DNA from: Saccharothrix sp. ALI-22-I
GTDB taxonomy: Bacteria; Actinomycetota; Actinomycetes; Mycobacteriales; Pseudonocardiaceae
DNA: 64,000 nucleotides
Direction of reading: 5' to 3'
NCBI RefSeq assembly: GCF_001984175.1
Contig: NZ_MTQP01000068.1
Span: 620,001 to 684,000, forward strand
The notes under the pieces were generated by a model. That model did no database searches, was not told the DNA's origin, and saw only the letters and a list, made by a program, of their open reading frames with translations. The first letter of the stretch is position 1. Every line of letters begins with the position of its first letter. The translations under genes and the position numbers were made by a program. Shown in pieces: positions 27,931 through 36,253 of the stretch.

Positions 27931-28305
27931 ATGACGCCTCCGCTCCTGGTCGTCGACGCGGCCAACGTCGTCGGCTCGGTCCCGGACGGCTGGTGGCGCG
28001 ACCGCGCCGGCGCCGCCACCCGCCTGCGGGACAACCTCGTCGAGGTGGCCGAGAACGGCCTGCCGACACTTCCCGGCCCGCTCGAAGTCGTCCTGGTAGT
28101 CGAGGGCAAGGCCCGGCACGTCGAGTCGATCCCCGGCGTCCGCGTCGTCTCCGCCCCCGGCTCAGGCGACGACACCATCGTCGACGTGGTCCGCACCAAC
28201 ACCCCGGACCGCCCCTGCACGGTCATCACCGCCGACCGCGCCCTCCGCCACCGCGTCCAAGCCCTGAACGCCGCCGTCCTCGGCCCCCGCACAGTCCCCC
28301 GCTAG
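27931..28305 (+). CDS. NYN/PIN-like nuclease-fold protein
   Basis: A 124-residue single-domain protein of NYN/PIN-like character. It starts LLVVDAANVVGSVPDGWWRDR, where the first Asp and Asn are typical metal-site residues. Later acidic residues are SGDDTIVD and ITADRALRHR, the latter resembling the final Asp strand of PIN domains. RNA processing is the usual role in the fold. It is not paired with an antitoxin and overlaps nothing. The ATG start is in a weak ribosome-binding context (TGAGAGC). Confidence 0.75.
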   Translation: MTPPLLVVDAANVVGSVPDGWWRDRAGAATRLRDNLVEVAENGLPTLPGPLEVVLVVEGKARHVESIPGVRVVSAPGSGDDTIVDVVRTNTPDRPCTVITADRALRHRVQALNAAVLGPRTVPR

Positions 28306-28339
28306 CCGTCCCATTCGGTGGACGGGGAAATAGGTCGAT

Positions 28340-30199
28340 GTGCGACTCGTGTTGACTCCCGTCGTGACGACCGCACAACGCCGCCGTGCCCGTGTCCGCG
28401 CCCCCGAACTGGTGGGTCGCGGGTGGCTCAACACGGGTGGGCGGGACATCAAGTTGGCCGACCTGCGCGGCAAGATCGTGCTGCTCGACTTCTGGTCCTT
28501 CTGCTGCATCAACTGCCTGCACGTGCTCGACGAGCTGCGTCCCCTCGAAGCCGAGTTCGCCGACGTCCTGGTCACCGTCGGTGTCCACTCGCCCAAGTTC
28601 GTGCACGAAGCCGAGGCGGCGGCGCTGGAAGCGGCCGTGGAGCGGTACGAGGTGGAGCACCCCGTGCTGGACGACCCCGAGCTGACGACGTGGCAGAACT
28701 ACGCGGTGAAGGCGTGGCCCACGCTCGTGCTGGTCGACCCCGAGGGCTACGTCGTGCACGTCGCCGCCGGCGAGGGTCACCTCGACGCGTTGCGGCAGAT
28801 CGTGTCCGAGATCGCCGCCGAGCACGACGCCAAGGGCACCCTCCACCGCGGTGACGGCCCTTACGTCGCGCCGCCGCCCAGGGCGACCGAACTCCGGTTC
28901 CCGGCGAAGGCCGTCCTCACGAAGGACAACACCCTCCTGGTCAGCGACTCCGCCCACCACAGCCTGGTGGAGCTGGACCTCGACGGCGAGACCGTGATCC
29001 GGCGCATCGGCACCGGCGAACGCGGCCGCCAGGACGGCCTGAACCCCACCTTCTCCGAGCCCGCCGGCATCGCCCTCCTCCCCGACGACGTCGCCGCGCG
29101 GGTCGGCTACCACGCCGTCGTCGCCGACACGGTCAACCACCTCCTGCGCGGCCTCGACCTGGACACCGGCGAGGTCACCACGATCGCCGGCACCGGCGAG
29201 CAGTGGCGCGACGGCGACACCGACGGCCCGGCCGATGTGATCGATCTCACCAGCCCGTGGGACGTCACCTGGTGGGAGCCCGCCCGGGGCGTCGCCATCG
29301 CCCTCGCCGGCAACCACACCCTCGGCCTGTTCAAGCCCCTGGAACGCCGCCTCGAACGCCTCGCCGGCACCACCGTCGAAGGCCTGCACGACGGTCCGGC
29401 CGAGGAGGCGTTCTTCGCCCAGACCTCGGGCCTCGCGGCCGACGGCGACCGACTGTGGCTGGTCGACTCGGAAACCTCCGCGCTGCGCTGGCTCGACGCC
29501 GACCGCACCGTGCACACCGCCATCGGCAAGGGTCTGTTCGACTTCGGCCACCGCGACGGCCCGGCCGACCAGGCGCTGCTCCAGCACCCGCTGGGCGTGA
29601 CGGTCCTGCCCGACCACCAGATCGCCATCTCCGACACCTACAACGGCGCGATCCGCCGCTACGACCCGGAGACCGGAGAGGTGTCCACCCTGGCCGCCGA
29701 CATCGCCGAACCGTCCGACGCGGTCCTGGTGGACGGCGAACTGGTCGTCGTCGCTTCCGCCGCGCACCGCCTGGAACGCCCGGTCGCACCCGGCGTACAG
29801 CTGGTCAGCGGCGACGCCCACAAGGTCCGCCGCCCGCCGTCGGAGATCGCGCCCGGCGACCTGGAACTCGCCGTCGTCTTCACCCCGCCGACCGGCCAGA
29901 AGCTGGACGACCGGTACGGCCCGTCCACCCGCCTGGAGATCACCAGCTCCCCGCCCGAGCTGCTGGAAGCGGGCGCGGGCGTCGGCACCGACCTGGTCCG
30001 CACGCTGCGCATCGCGGAAGGTTTCACCGAAGGCGTGCTGCACGTCGTCGCCCAGGCCGCGAGCTGCGCGGACGACCCCAACGTCGAGCACCCGGTGTGC
30101 AAACTGGCCCGCCAGGACTGGGGTGTGCCGGTCCGCGTGGTAAAAGACGGGCCGCACCGGCTACCCCTGATGATGGGCGGGCTCGACGAGAGCATCTAG
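28340..30199 (+). CDS. Thioredoxin-like and NHL-repeat protein (NHLRC2-like)
   Basis: A 619-residue two-part protein. Residues ~25-165 form a TlpA/thioredoxin-like fold (LLDFWSFCCINCLHVLDELR; the redox motif is CCINC). Residues ~190-500 carry NHL beta-propeller repeats (for example GIALLPDD, DLDTGEVTTIAGTGE, HPLGVTVLPDHQIAISDTYN). A C-terminal beta-rich segment follows. It resembles the conserved NHLRC2 family, whose role is unclear. There is no signal peptide, so it is cytoplasmic. The GTG at 28340 is tentative; GTG at 28364 begins nearer the conserved fold. Confidence 0.85.
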   Translation: MRLVLTPVVTTAQRRRARVRAPELVGRGWLNTGGRDIKLADLRGKIVLLDFWSFCCINCLHVLDELRPLEAEFADVLVTVGVHSPKFVHEAEAAALEAAVERYEVEHPVLDDPELTTWQNYAVKAWPTLVLVDPEGYVVHVAAGEGHLDALRQIVSEIAAEHDAKGTLHRGDGPYVAPPPRATELRFPAKAVLTKDNTLLVSDSAHHSLVELDLDGETVIRRIGTGERGRQDGLNPTFSEPAGIALLPDDVAARVGYHAVVADTVNHLLRGLDLDTGEVTTIAGTGEQWRDGDTDGPADVIDLTSPWDVTWWEPARGVAIALAGNHTLGLFKPLERRLERLAGTTVEGLHDGPAEEAFFAQTSGLAADGDRLWLVDSETSALRWLDADRTVHTAIGKGLFDFGHRDGPADQALLQHPLGVTVLPDHQIAISDTYNGAIRRYDPETGEVSTLAADIAEPSDAVLVDGELVVVASAAHRLERPVAPGVQLVSGDAHKVRRPPSEIAPGDLELAVVFTPPTGQKLDDRYGPSTRLEITSSPPELLEAGAGVGTDLVRTLRIAEGFTEGVLHVVAQAASCADDPNVEHPVCKLARQDWGVPVRVVKDGPHRLPLMMGGLDESI

Positions 30200-30208
30200 A
30201 CTCTGCCG

Positions 30209-30529
30209 GTGCCCGATGTCAAGCTCGAGATCCAGATGCTGCACGACCGCGTGATGGTGCGGATCTCGCCGGAGGACGGCGAGCGACGCAGCAGCGGTGG
30301 CATCGTGATCCCGGCGACCGCCCAGATGGCCAAGCGCCTGGCCTGGGGGGATGTGCTCGGGGTCGGCACGAACGTGCGGCACGTCAAGGTCGGCGACCGG
30401 GTGCTGTTCAACCCGGACGACCAGTTCGAGGTCGAGGTGCAGGGCCAGACCTACCTGGTCATGCGAGAACGGGACGTGCACGCCACCGCGACGGAGCGGA
30501 CGGAGCACGGGACCGGGCTTTACCTGTGA
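30209..30529 (+). CDS. GroES-like co-chaperonin family protein
   Basis: A 106-residue Cpn10-fold protein. The family pattern appears as LHDRVMVRI, RRSSGGIVIPATAQ (mobile loop region), GDVLGVG, VKVGDRVLFN and EVEVQGQTYLVMRERDV. It diverges from canonical GroES and no groEL is adjacent, so it may be a paralogue with another partner. It starts 9 bases after the thioredoxin-NHL gene, so the two are probably cotranscribed. The start is GTG 30209. Confidence 0.82.
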   Translation: MPDVKLEIQMLHDRVMVRISPEDGERRSSGGIVIPATAQMAKRLAWGDVLGVGTNVRHVKVGDRVLFNPDDQFEVEVQGQTYLVMRERDVHATATERTEHGTGLYL

Positions 30530-30629
30530 ATTCTGCTGTGAAACCTGTGAGCGGCTCGACCGTGATCAACACGTGACGACGGTCGGGTAAGCAGTCCCGG
30601 GAACCTTGCGGAGAGCAAGAGGGGGAGCG

Positions 30630-32921
30630 GTGCCGGAGAACCAGCGACCGGAGTACGACGCTGAGCGGACCACGGCCATGGAGCCGGTCCGCCCGTCGGG
30701 CACCGCTTCGGAGCGCACGACGAAGCTCTCCGCGGGCCCGGTCCAGGAGGCCGAGTGGCCCCAGGACGAGCCGGACGGGGAGCCGGACGCCACGGCGACT
30801 GTGCGTAACGTGACCCCTCCATCGGGCGGCCCCGACAACGCGGCGGCCCCTCCGAGCGTCTCTCACAACGTGACGCAGCACCCGACGCACAACCCACCGC
30901 GCGACGCACCGCCGAGGGGCGCCGACGCGACCCAGGCGATCATGCCGTCCGGTGACGTGACCCGAGCCCTCACGCCGCCGCCTGCCGCCGCCGAGCAGAC
31001 CCGCGCGATCAACACCCCGCCGGGTGGCTTCGGCCGACCGTCTGCCGCCGCCGAGCAGACCCGCGCGATCAACACCCCGCCCGGTGGCTTCGGCCGACCG
31101 CCGTCGCCCTCGGAGGCCACCACGGTCTTCGCCGCACCGGTGACCGTGCCGGAGCCCGCCGAGGCCACCGTCTACGGCCCGGTGATGGTCGACCGCGACA
31201 CCGAGACCGACGAGGCCGACGCCCGCCGCAAGCGCCTGCGCAAGGGCGGCCTGATCGCCGCCGCCGTGCTCGGCGTGATGGTCGTCCTCTACGGCCTGGA
31301 CATGGTCGTCTCCGGCGGCGACGTGCCGCGCGGCGTCACGGTCGCGGGGGTGGACGTCGGCGGCATGAGCCACACCGACGCCGAGCAGAAGCTGCGCGAC
31401 GAGATCGGCCCCCGCCTGGCCGCGCCGGTCAAGGCACGCGCGGGCGATGTCGAGACCGAGATCGACCCGAAGGCGGCCGGCCTGGAGCTGGACTGGACCG
31501 CCACGCTGGAGCGCGCGGGCAGCCAGCCGCTGTCCCCGTTCACCCGCGTCACCTCGTTCTTCACCTCCCGTGAGGTCGGCTTCGCCACCACCAGCGACGA
31601 GGCCAAGCTGGCCGCCGCGCTGGAGGGCCTGAAGGCCACCACCGACCACGAACCGGCCGAGGGCGGCATCAAGTTCGAGGGCGCCACGCCGGTCGCGGTC
31701 GACCCGAGGCAGGGCCAGAAGCTGGACGTGCCCGGCGCGTCGGACAAGCTGCTCGCCGGCTGGGCGGACGGCGGCACGGTCGAGCTGCCGGTGGCCACCA
31801 CCCCGGTCAAGACGACCAAGGAGGGCGTGCAGAAGGCCCTCGACGAGGTCGCCAAGCCCGCCACCGCCGCGCCGCTGATCATCCAGGGCGAGGGCAAGGA
31901 CGCGACGCTCACGCCCGAGCAGCTGGCCACCGTGCTGGTGTTCGAGCCCACCGACGACGGCAGCCTGACCGCGAAGGTCGACAACGCCAAGGTCGTCGAG
32001 CACGCCGGTCCGCAGCTGAAGGACACGGAGAAGGAGGGCAAGGACGCCCAGATCGTGTTCGAGGGCGGCCGGCCGGTGGTCAAGGAGTCCGTGGACGGCC
32101 TCGGCGTCGACTGGGACAAGTCCCTGGCCACGACGCTCGACGTGCTCAAGCGCGCCGACAACCGTGCGATCAAGGCCGAGTACAAGCACACGCCCGCCAA
32201 GGTGACCACCGAGCAGGCGAACAAGATGGGCATCAAGGAGATCATCGGCGAGTTCTCGACCGGTGGCTTCGTGGCCGCGTCCGGCACCAACATCCGCGTG
32301 GTGGCCGAGAAGGTCAACGGCGCGATCGTGAAGCCGGGCGAGACGTTCAGCCTCAACGGCCACACCGGTCCGCGTGGCACCGCGCAGGGCTACGTCGAGG
32401 CGGGCATCATCGAGAACGGCGTCCCGGGCAAGGCTGTCGGCGGCGGTATCTCGCAGTTCGCCACCACGCTCTACAACGCCGCGTACTTCGCGGGCATGAA
32501 GGACGCGGGCCACAAGGAGCACAGCTACTGGATCACGCGGTACCCGAAGGGACGCGAAGCCACGGTGTTCATGGATGGCGCGGGCAACAGCCTGATCGAC
32601 ATCAAGTTCACCAACCCGGACGACACCGGGGTGGCGATCCAGACGATCTGGACGCCGTCGTCGATCAGGATCGTGCTCTGGGGCACCAAGAACTACGACG
32701 TGACCAGCTCGACCAGCGCCGACTTCAACCCGACCCAGCCGCAGGAGCGCAAGGTCAACAAGCCGGACTGCCAGCCGAGCAACGGCGTGCCCGGGTTCTC
32801 GGTCACCGACACCCGCACCATCACCGACCGCCGCACCGGCCAGTCCCGCCAGGAGAGCCGGACCGTCCGGTACGACCCGCAGTTCAAGATCGTCTGCGAG
32901 CCGCCGCCGGCCGGCGGCTGA
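30630..32921 (+). CDS. VanW family cell-wall protein with peptidoglycan-binding repeats
   Basis: A 763-residue protein of type II topology. Residues 1-200 form a cytosolic disordered tail rich in Thr-Pro motifs. A membrane segment follows a KRLRKGG motif (LIAAAVLGVMVVLYGLDMVV). The exterior has two PG-binding-4-like repeats (VTVAGVDVGGMSHTDAEQKL and a second around GVQKALDEVAKPATA) and a VanW domain (GEFSTGGF, ETFSLNGHTGPR, GGGISQFATTLYNAAYFAG). Such proteins are thought to act in peptidoglycan structure. GTG 30630 has GAGGGGGAG upstream. The tail contains a 20-residue tandem duplication. Confidence 0.9.
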   Translation: MPENQRPEYDAERTTAMEPVRPSGTASERTTKLSAGPVQEAEWPQDEPDGEPDATATVRNVTPPSGGPDNAAAPPSVSHNVTQHPTHNPPRDAPPRGADATQAIMPSGDVTRALTPPPAAAEQTRAINTPPGGFGRPSAAAEQTRAINTPPGGFGRPPSPSEATTVFAAPVTVPEPAEATVYGPVMVDRDTETDEADARRKRLRKGGLIAAAVLGVMVVLYGLDMVVSGGDVPRGVTVAGVDVGGMSHTDAEQKLRDEIGPRLAAPVKARAGDVETEIDPKAAGLELDWTATLERAGSQPLSPFTRVTSFFTSREVGFATTSDEAKLAAALEGLKATTDHEPAEGGIKFEGATPVAVDPRQGQKLDVPGASDKLLAGWADGGTVELPVATTPVKTTKEGVQKALDEVAKPATAAPLIIQGEGKDATLTPEQLATVLVFEPTDDGSLTAKVDNAKVVEHAGPQLKDTEKEGKDAQIVFEGGRPVVKESVDGLGVDWDKSLATTLDVLKRADNRAIKAEYKHTPAKVTTEQANKMGIKEIIGEFSTGGFVAASGTNIRVVAEKVNGAIVKPGETFSLNGHTGPRGTAQGYVEAGIIENGVPGKAVGGGISQFATTLYNAAYFAGMKDAGHKEHSYWITRYPKGREATVFMDGAGNSLIDIKFTNPDDTGVAIQTIWTPSSIRIVLWGTKNYDVTSSTSADFNPTQPQERKVNKPDCQPSNGVPGFSVTDTRTITDRRTGQSRQESRTVRYDPQFKIVCEPPPAGG
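30981..31100 (+). repeat. 60-bp tandem duplication inside the VanW gene
   Basis: Two nearly identical 60-base units (30981-31040, 31041-31100) encoding P/SAAAEQTRAINTPPGGFGRP twice. The frame is kept, so tail length can vary by 20 residues. Confidence 0.9.
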
Positions 32922-32933
32922 GTGCCCGTGGTT

Positions 32934-32977
32934 GGTGGTAGCCACGACGGGGTATTCACCCGATCGTGGCTACCACC
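32934..32977 (+). terminator. Long hairpin covering the DUF1206 start codon
   Basis: Perfect 14-bp stem GGTGGTAGCCACGA / TCGTGGCTACCACC, with a 16-base loop that can itself pair (CGGG/CCCG). It begins 13 bases after the VanW stop. Its 3' arm contains the GTG start (32966-32968) of the next gene, so it may end VanW transcripts, block translation, or show that the real start is GTG 32987. Confidence 0.7.
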
Positions 32978-33775
32978 GGGCAAGAAGTGCGAAGACATCC
33001 GGCCGTGCAGGTGCTCGGGCGCGCCGGGATGGTGTGTTACGGGCTCGTCCACGTGCTGCTGGCGGCGTTGACGGCGCAAGTGGTCCTCGGTGACACCGGG
33101 GAGCGGACCGACCAGAAGGGCGCGGTCTCCACCCTCGCCCAGACGTCGATCGGTCCGGTGCTGCTGTGGGTGCTGGCGATCGGTCTGTTCGCCTTCGCGG
33201 GCTGGCAGCTCATCATGGCCGTGTCCGGCTACGGGTGGGTGAGCAAGAAGCGCAAACGCGTGTACCGCAAGTGCGGCTCGGTCGGCCGCGCCATCACCGG
33301 CACGGTCATCGGGATCGCGGCGATCGGCTACGCGACCGGGTCGTCGCAGAGCAGCTCCACCGAGCAGTCCCAGACGTGGACGGCACGCGTGCTCGCGTTG
33401 CCGTTCGGCCAGGTCCTCGTGGGTGCGGTGGCGGTGTTCGTGCTGGGACTCGGGGTGGCGGTCGCGCGCAAGGGCGTGAAGAGGTCGTTCGAGGACGACC
33501 TGAACATGTCCGAGCTGCCCGACGGCACGCGGCTCTGGGTCGAGCGACTGGGCCGGATCGGCTGGATCGGCAAGGGCGCGTCGTACGTCCTGATCGGCAT
33601 CCTGGTCGCCCTCGCCGCGATCAACGCCAACCCGTCCGAGTCCGGCGGCCTGGACAAGGCGCTGCACACGTTGGCCGCGCAGCCTTACGGCCTCATCGCG
33701 CTCGCCGTGATCGCGGTCGGCTTCCTCGGCTTCGGCGCCTACTGCTTCGCCGCCGCCAAGGCCCACAAGGGCTGA
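32966..33775 (+). CDS. DUF1206 membrane protein
   Basis: A 269-residue integral membrane protein of the DUF1206 family: six predicted hydrophobic segments arranged as three repeated pairs, each with a GR.G...YG/YVLIG-like start (LGRAGMVCYGLVHVLLAAL; CGSVGRAITGTVIGIAAIG; LGRIGWIGKGASYVLIGIL). Function unknown. A GTG at 32987 (VRRHPAVQ) is an alternative start that would place initiation outside the hairpin. A perfect terminator-like hairpin lies 158 bases downstream. Confidence 0.85.
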   Translation: MATTGQEVRRHPAVQVLGRAGMVCYGLVHVLLAALTAQVVLGDTGERTDQKGAVSTLAQTSIGPVLLWVLAIGLFAFAGWQLIMAVSGYGWVSKKRKRVYRKCGSVGRAITGTVIGIAAIGYATGSSQSSSTEQSQTWTARVLALPFGQVLVGAVAVFVLGLGVAVARKGVKRSFEDDLNMSELPDGTRLWVERLGRIGWIGKGASYVLIGILVALAAINANPSESGGLDKALHTLAAQPYGLIALAVIAVGFLGFGAYCFAAAKAHKG

Positions 33776-33932
33776 GCCGCGCTTCCTCCTCCTGGCGGAA
33801 AGCCGCATCACTGCGCGTCGACCGGGCTCGATCGGCGGGACCATCGGTGCCGTGCCGGACAGCGGCAAGAACATCGATCAGACGGCGGGGTCTCGTGAGG
33901 ACGCCGGGCTCGCCGACGCCGCGACAGCCGAA

Positions 33933-33964
33933 GGGCGGCACCCCACACGTTCGGGGTGCCGCCC
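33933..33964. terminator. Bidirectional terminator between convergent DUF1206 and fadE5 genes
   Basis: Perfect 12-bp stem GGGCGGCACCCC / GGGGTGCCGCCC with an 8-base loop, in the convergent interval. Confidence 0.8.
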
Positions 33965-33976
33965 TGCCGCTTCAAG

Positions 33977-34045
33977 CTCCCGCAGAGGTCCCCGCCAAGG
34001 GGAACCCTTGCATTCATTCTGCCCGCAAGGTCCGACAATTCCGGG
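33977..34045 (+). repeat. Dispersed ~80-bp element, copy C (left of fadE5)
   Basis: Starts CTCCCGCAGAGGTCCCCGCC and continues AAGGGGAACCC, then TTCTGCCCGCAAGGTCCGAC. It aligns over its full length with the copies at 36101 and 60808, in the same orientation. It keeps the GTCCCC...GGGGA hairpin. It lies at the 3' end of fadE5. Confidence 0.6.
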
Positions 34046-35884
34046 TCAGAACGAGGCCTCGTCGATGTCCATGAGGGCGTTGTCGGTGGCCTCGGCGATC
34101 TTGCGGCGCGCGGTCAGCTCCGGCAGCACGGACTTGGCGAAGAACGACGCCACCGCGACCTTGCCCTCGTAGAACGCCTTGTCCTTGGCCGAGACCTGGC
34201 CGTCGAGCTTGGTCAGCGCCACGTCGGCCTGGCGCAGCAGCAGCCAGCCCACCAGGACGTCACCCGCGGTCATCAGCAGTCGGACGGTGTTCTGGCCGAC
34301 CTTGTAGAGGTTCCGGACGTCCTCCTGCGAGCTGGTCAGGAAGCCGACCAGCGCGCCGAGCATGCCCTGGAGGTCTTCCAGACCCTGCTTGAGGAGCGCG
34401 CGCTCCTCCTTGAGGCGACCGTTGCCCGACTCGTTGTCCAGGAACTTCTGGATCTCGCCGTTCAGGTAGCCCAGCGCCTGGCCCTTGTCGCGGATGATCT
34501 TCCGGAAGAAGAAGTCCAGCGACTGGATGGCTGTGGTGCCCTCGTACAGCGAGTCGATCTTCGAGTCCCGGATGTACTGCTCGATCGGGTACTCCTGGAG
34601 GAAGCCGGAGCCGCCCAGCGTCTGCAGGGACTGCGCCAGCTGCTCGTACGCGCGCTCCGAGCCGACGCCCTTGACGATCGGCAGCAGCAGGTCGTTGACC
34701 TTCTCCGCCAACTCCTTGTCCGGGCCGCCCAGGGCGATCTTGTCCTGCTGCGTCGCGGTGTACAGGTAGACCGCGCGCATGCCCTCGGCGTACGCCTTCT
34801 GGAGCATCAGGCTGCGGCGCACGTCCGGGTGGTTGGTGATGGTGACGCGCGGCGCGGTCTTGTCCGTCATCCGGGTCAGGTCGGCGCTCTGCACCCGATC
34901 CTTGGCGTAGGCCAGGGCGTTCAGGTAACCGGTGGACAGGGTGCCGATGGCCTTCGTGCCGACCATCATCCGGGCGTACTCGATGACCTGGAACATCTGC
35001 GCGATGCCGTTGTGCACCTCGCCGAGCAGCCAGCCCTTGGCCGGGACGCCGTGCTGGCCGAACGTCAGCTCGCACGTGGTGGAGACCTTGAGGCCCATCT
35101 TGTGCTCGACGTTGGTGACGAAGGCGCCGTTGCGCTCGCCGGTCGACTCGCCGGTCTGCGGGTCGAAGTGCCACTTGGGCACGAGGAACAGCGACAGACC
35201 CTTGGTGCCCGGCTTCGGCTCGATCCCCGGACCCTCGGGACGCGCGAGCACGAGGTGCATGATGTTCTCGGTCATGTCCTGGTCGGCGGAGGTGATGAAC
35301 CGCTTCACGCCGTCGATGTGCCAGGTGCCGTCGTCCTGGAGCACGGCCTTCGCGCGGCCCGCGCCCACGTCGGAACCGGCGTCCGGCTCGGTGAGCACCA
35401 TCGTGGCGCCCCAGCCGCGTTCGATCATGATCTCGGCCCAGCGCTTCTGCTGCTCGGTGCCGTTGCGGTAGACGACCGAGGCGAAGTTCGGGCCGGCCAG
35501 GTACATGTAGACGGCCGGGTTGGCGCCCAGGATCAGCTCGGAAGCCGCCCACTGCACCGACGGCGGGATGCCGAAGCCGCCCAGCTCGTTCGGCAGGGAC
35601 AGGCGGTACCACTCGCCGTCCCAGAGCGCCTGGTAGGACTTCTTGAACGATTCCGGCAGCGTTGCCGAGTGGGTCTTCGGGTCGAAGACCGGGGGGTTGC
35701 GGTCGGCGTCGGCGAAGGACTCCGCCAGCGGCCCGACCGCCAAGTTGTTGAGCTCGGCAAGCACGCCGCGCGCGGTGTCCTCGTCGGACTGCTCGAACGG
35801 CCCCGTGCCGAGGTGGTCCTGCACGTTGAAGACCTCGAAGAGGTTGAACTCGAGGTCTCGGACGTTGCTCTTGTAGTGACCCAT
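34046..35884 (-). CDS. fadE5: Acyl-CoA dehydrogenase, FadE5 type
   Basis: Large acyl-CoA dehydrogenase (612 residues) of the long form with an extra C-terminal helical domain. It begins MGHYKSNVRDLEFNLFEVF, close to mycobacterial FadE5 (Rv0244c), which accepts a broad range of acyl-CoA. The FAD region is TMVLTEPDAGSDVGAGRAKA and the catalytic-base region DSLYEGTTAIQSLDFF. ATG 35882-35884 is preferred over GTG 35896 because GGAGTGA lies 8 bases before it. Two TTACTGAYCGGTAA-type sites lie upstream. In Mycobacterium fadE5 adjoins fadA2; here it is 9 kb away and flanked by a pair of dispersed repeats. Confidence 0.92.
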   Translation of the reverse strand: MGHYKSNVRDLEFNLFEVFNVQDHLGTGPFEQSDEDTARGVLAELNNLAVGPLAESFADADRNPPVFDPKTHSATLPESFKKSYQALWDGEWYRLSLPNELGGFGIPPSVQWAASELILGANPAVYMYLAGPNFASVVYRNGTEQQKRWAEIMIERGWGATMVLTEPDAGSDVGAGRAKAVLQDDGTWHIDGVKRFITSADQDMTENIMHLVLARPEGPGIEPKPGTKGLSLFLVPKWHFDPQTGESTGERNGAFVTNVEHKMGLKVSTTCELTFGQHGVPAKGWLLGEVHNGIAQMFQVIEYARMMVGTKAIGTLSTGYLNALAYAKDRVQSADLTRMTDKTAPRVTITNHPDVRRSLMLQKAYAEGMRAVYLYTATQQDKIALGGPDKELAEKVNDLLLPIVKGVGSERAYEQLAQSLQTLGGSGFLQEYPIEQYIRDSKIDSLYEGTTAIQSLDFFFRKIIRDKGQALGYLNGEIQKFLDNESGNGRLKEERALLKQGLEDLQGMLGALVGFLTSSQEDVRNLYKVGQNTVRLLMTAGDVLVGWLLLRQADVALTKLDGQVSAKDKAFYEGKVAVASFFAKSVLPELTARRKIAEATDNALMDIDEASF

Positions 35885-35919
35885 CTCGTCGCTCACTCCA
35901 TGCTGGTCGGGGCGGTCCC

Positions 35920-35957
35920 CTACTGACCGGTAACAACAGGGTATTACCTGTCAGTAA
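35920..35957. promoter_or_regulatory. Two FadR/TetR-type operators before fadE5
   Basis: CTACTGACCGGTAA (35920-35933) and TTACCTGTCAGTAA (35944-35957, reverse complement TTACTGACAGGTAA). Both match the etfD-like site TTACTGATCGGTAA closely, 10 bases apart. Confidence 0.75.
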
Positions 35958-36100
35958 CCCCGGCAAGGCCGAGCACCCGGTTGTGGCGAATCAGACGAGC
36001 CTGAGCTGCGCGGTTACGGGCCGCAACGTTCGAGGTGCCGGAGCAGGCCACGCGCGGCGTCGAAGCAGACGACTCACGCAGGCCGGCGCGCGAGTGCGTG

Positions 36101-36180
36101 CTCCGCAGGCGTCCCCGCCGGGGGGACCCCCTGTTCTTGATCCTGCCGGCGGGATCCGACGATTCGCAGTGGTCAGGCCC
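36101..36180 (+). repeat. Dispersed ~80-bp element, copy A (right of fadE5)
   Basis: Starts CTCCGCAGGCGTCCCCGCC, then GGGGGGACCCCCTGTTCTT and GATCCTGCCGGCGGGATC. Two successive hairpins can form. It is nearly identical at its 5' half to the copy at 60808 and is followed at once by DnaA-like boxes, as there. Confidence 0.75.
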
Positions 36181-36184
36181 GGCT

Positions 36185-36249
36185 TGTGGATAACCGCTCG
36201 GCCTGTGGACAACCGCCCAGGCTGTGGGCAACGCACGGGCTGTGGGCAA
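36185..36249 (+). repeat. Four DnaA-box-like repeats
   Basis: TGTGGATAA (36185), TGTGGACAA (36204), TGTGGGCAA (36223) and TGTGGGCAA (36241), spaced 19, 19 and 18 bases. The first two are exact DnaA boxes (reverse of TTATCCACA and TTGTCCACA). No replication gene is near. Confidence 0.7.
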
Positions 36250-36253
36250 CCGC

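Larger units (their letters stand above)
35885..36253. other. Regulatory and repeat region upstream of fadE5
   Basis: 369 bases holding the fadE5 promoter with two operators (35920-35957), the full-length dispersed element A (36101-36180) and four DnaA-box-like repeats (36185-36249). No gene seen. Confidence 0.6.

Noticed and set aside
35885..35896. GTG 35896 as the fadE5 start
   Set aside because: ATG 35884 has the better-spaced GGAGTGA site and begins the conserved MGHYKSN/MSHYKSN-type N-terminus.
36185..36249. Chromosomal replication origin
   Set aside because: DnaA boxes are few and there is no dnaA, dnaN, gyrase or AT-rich unwinding region in the window.
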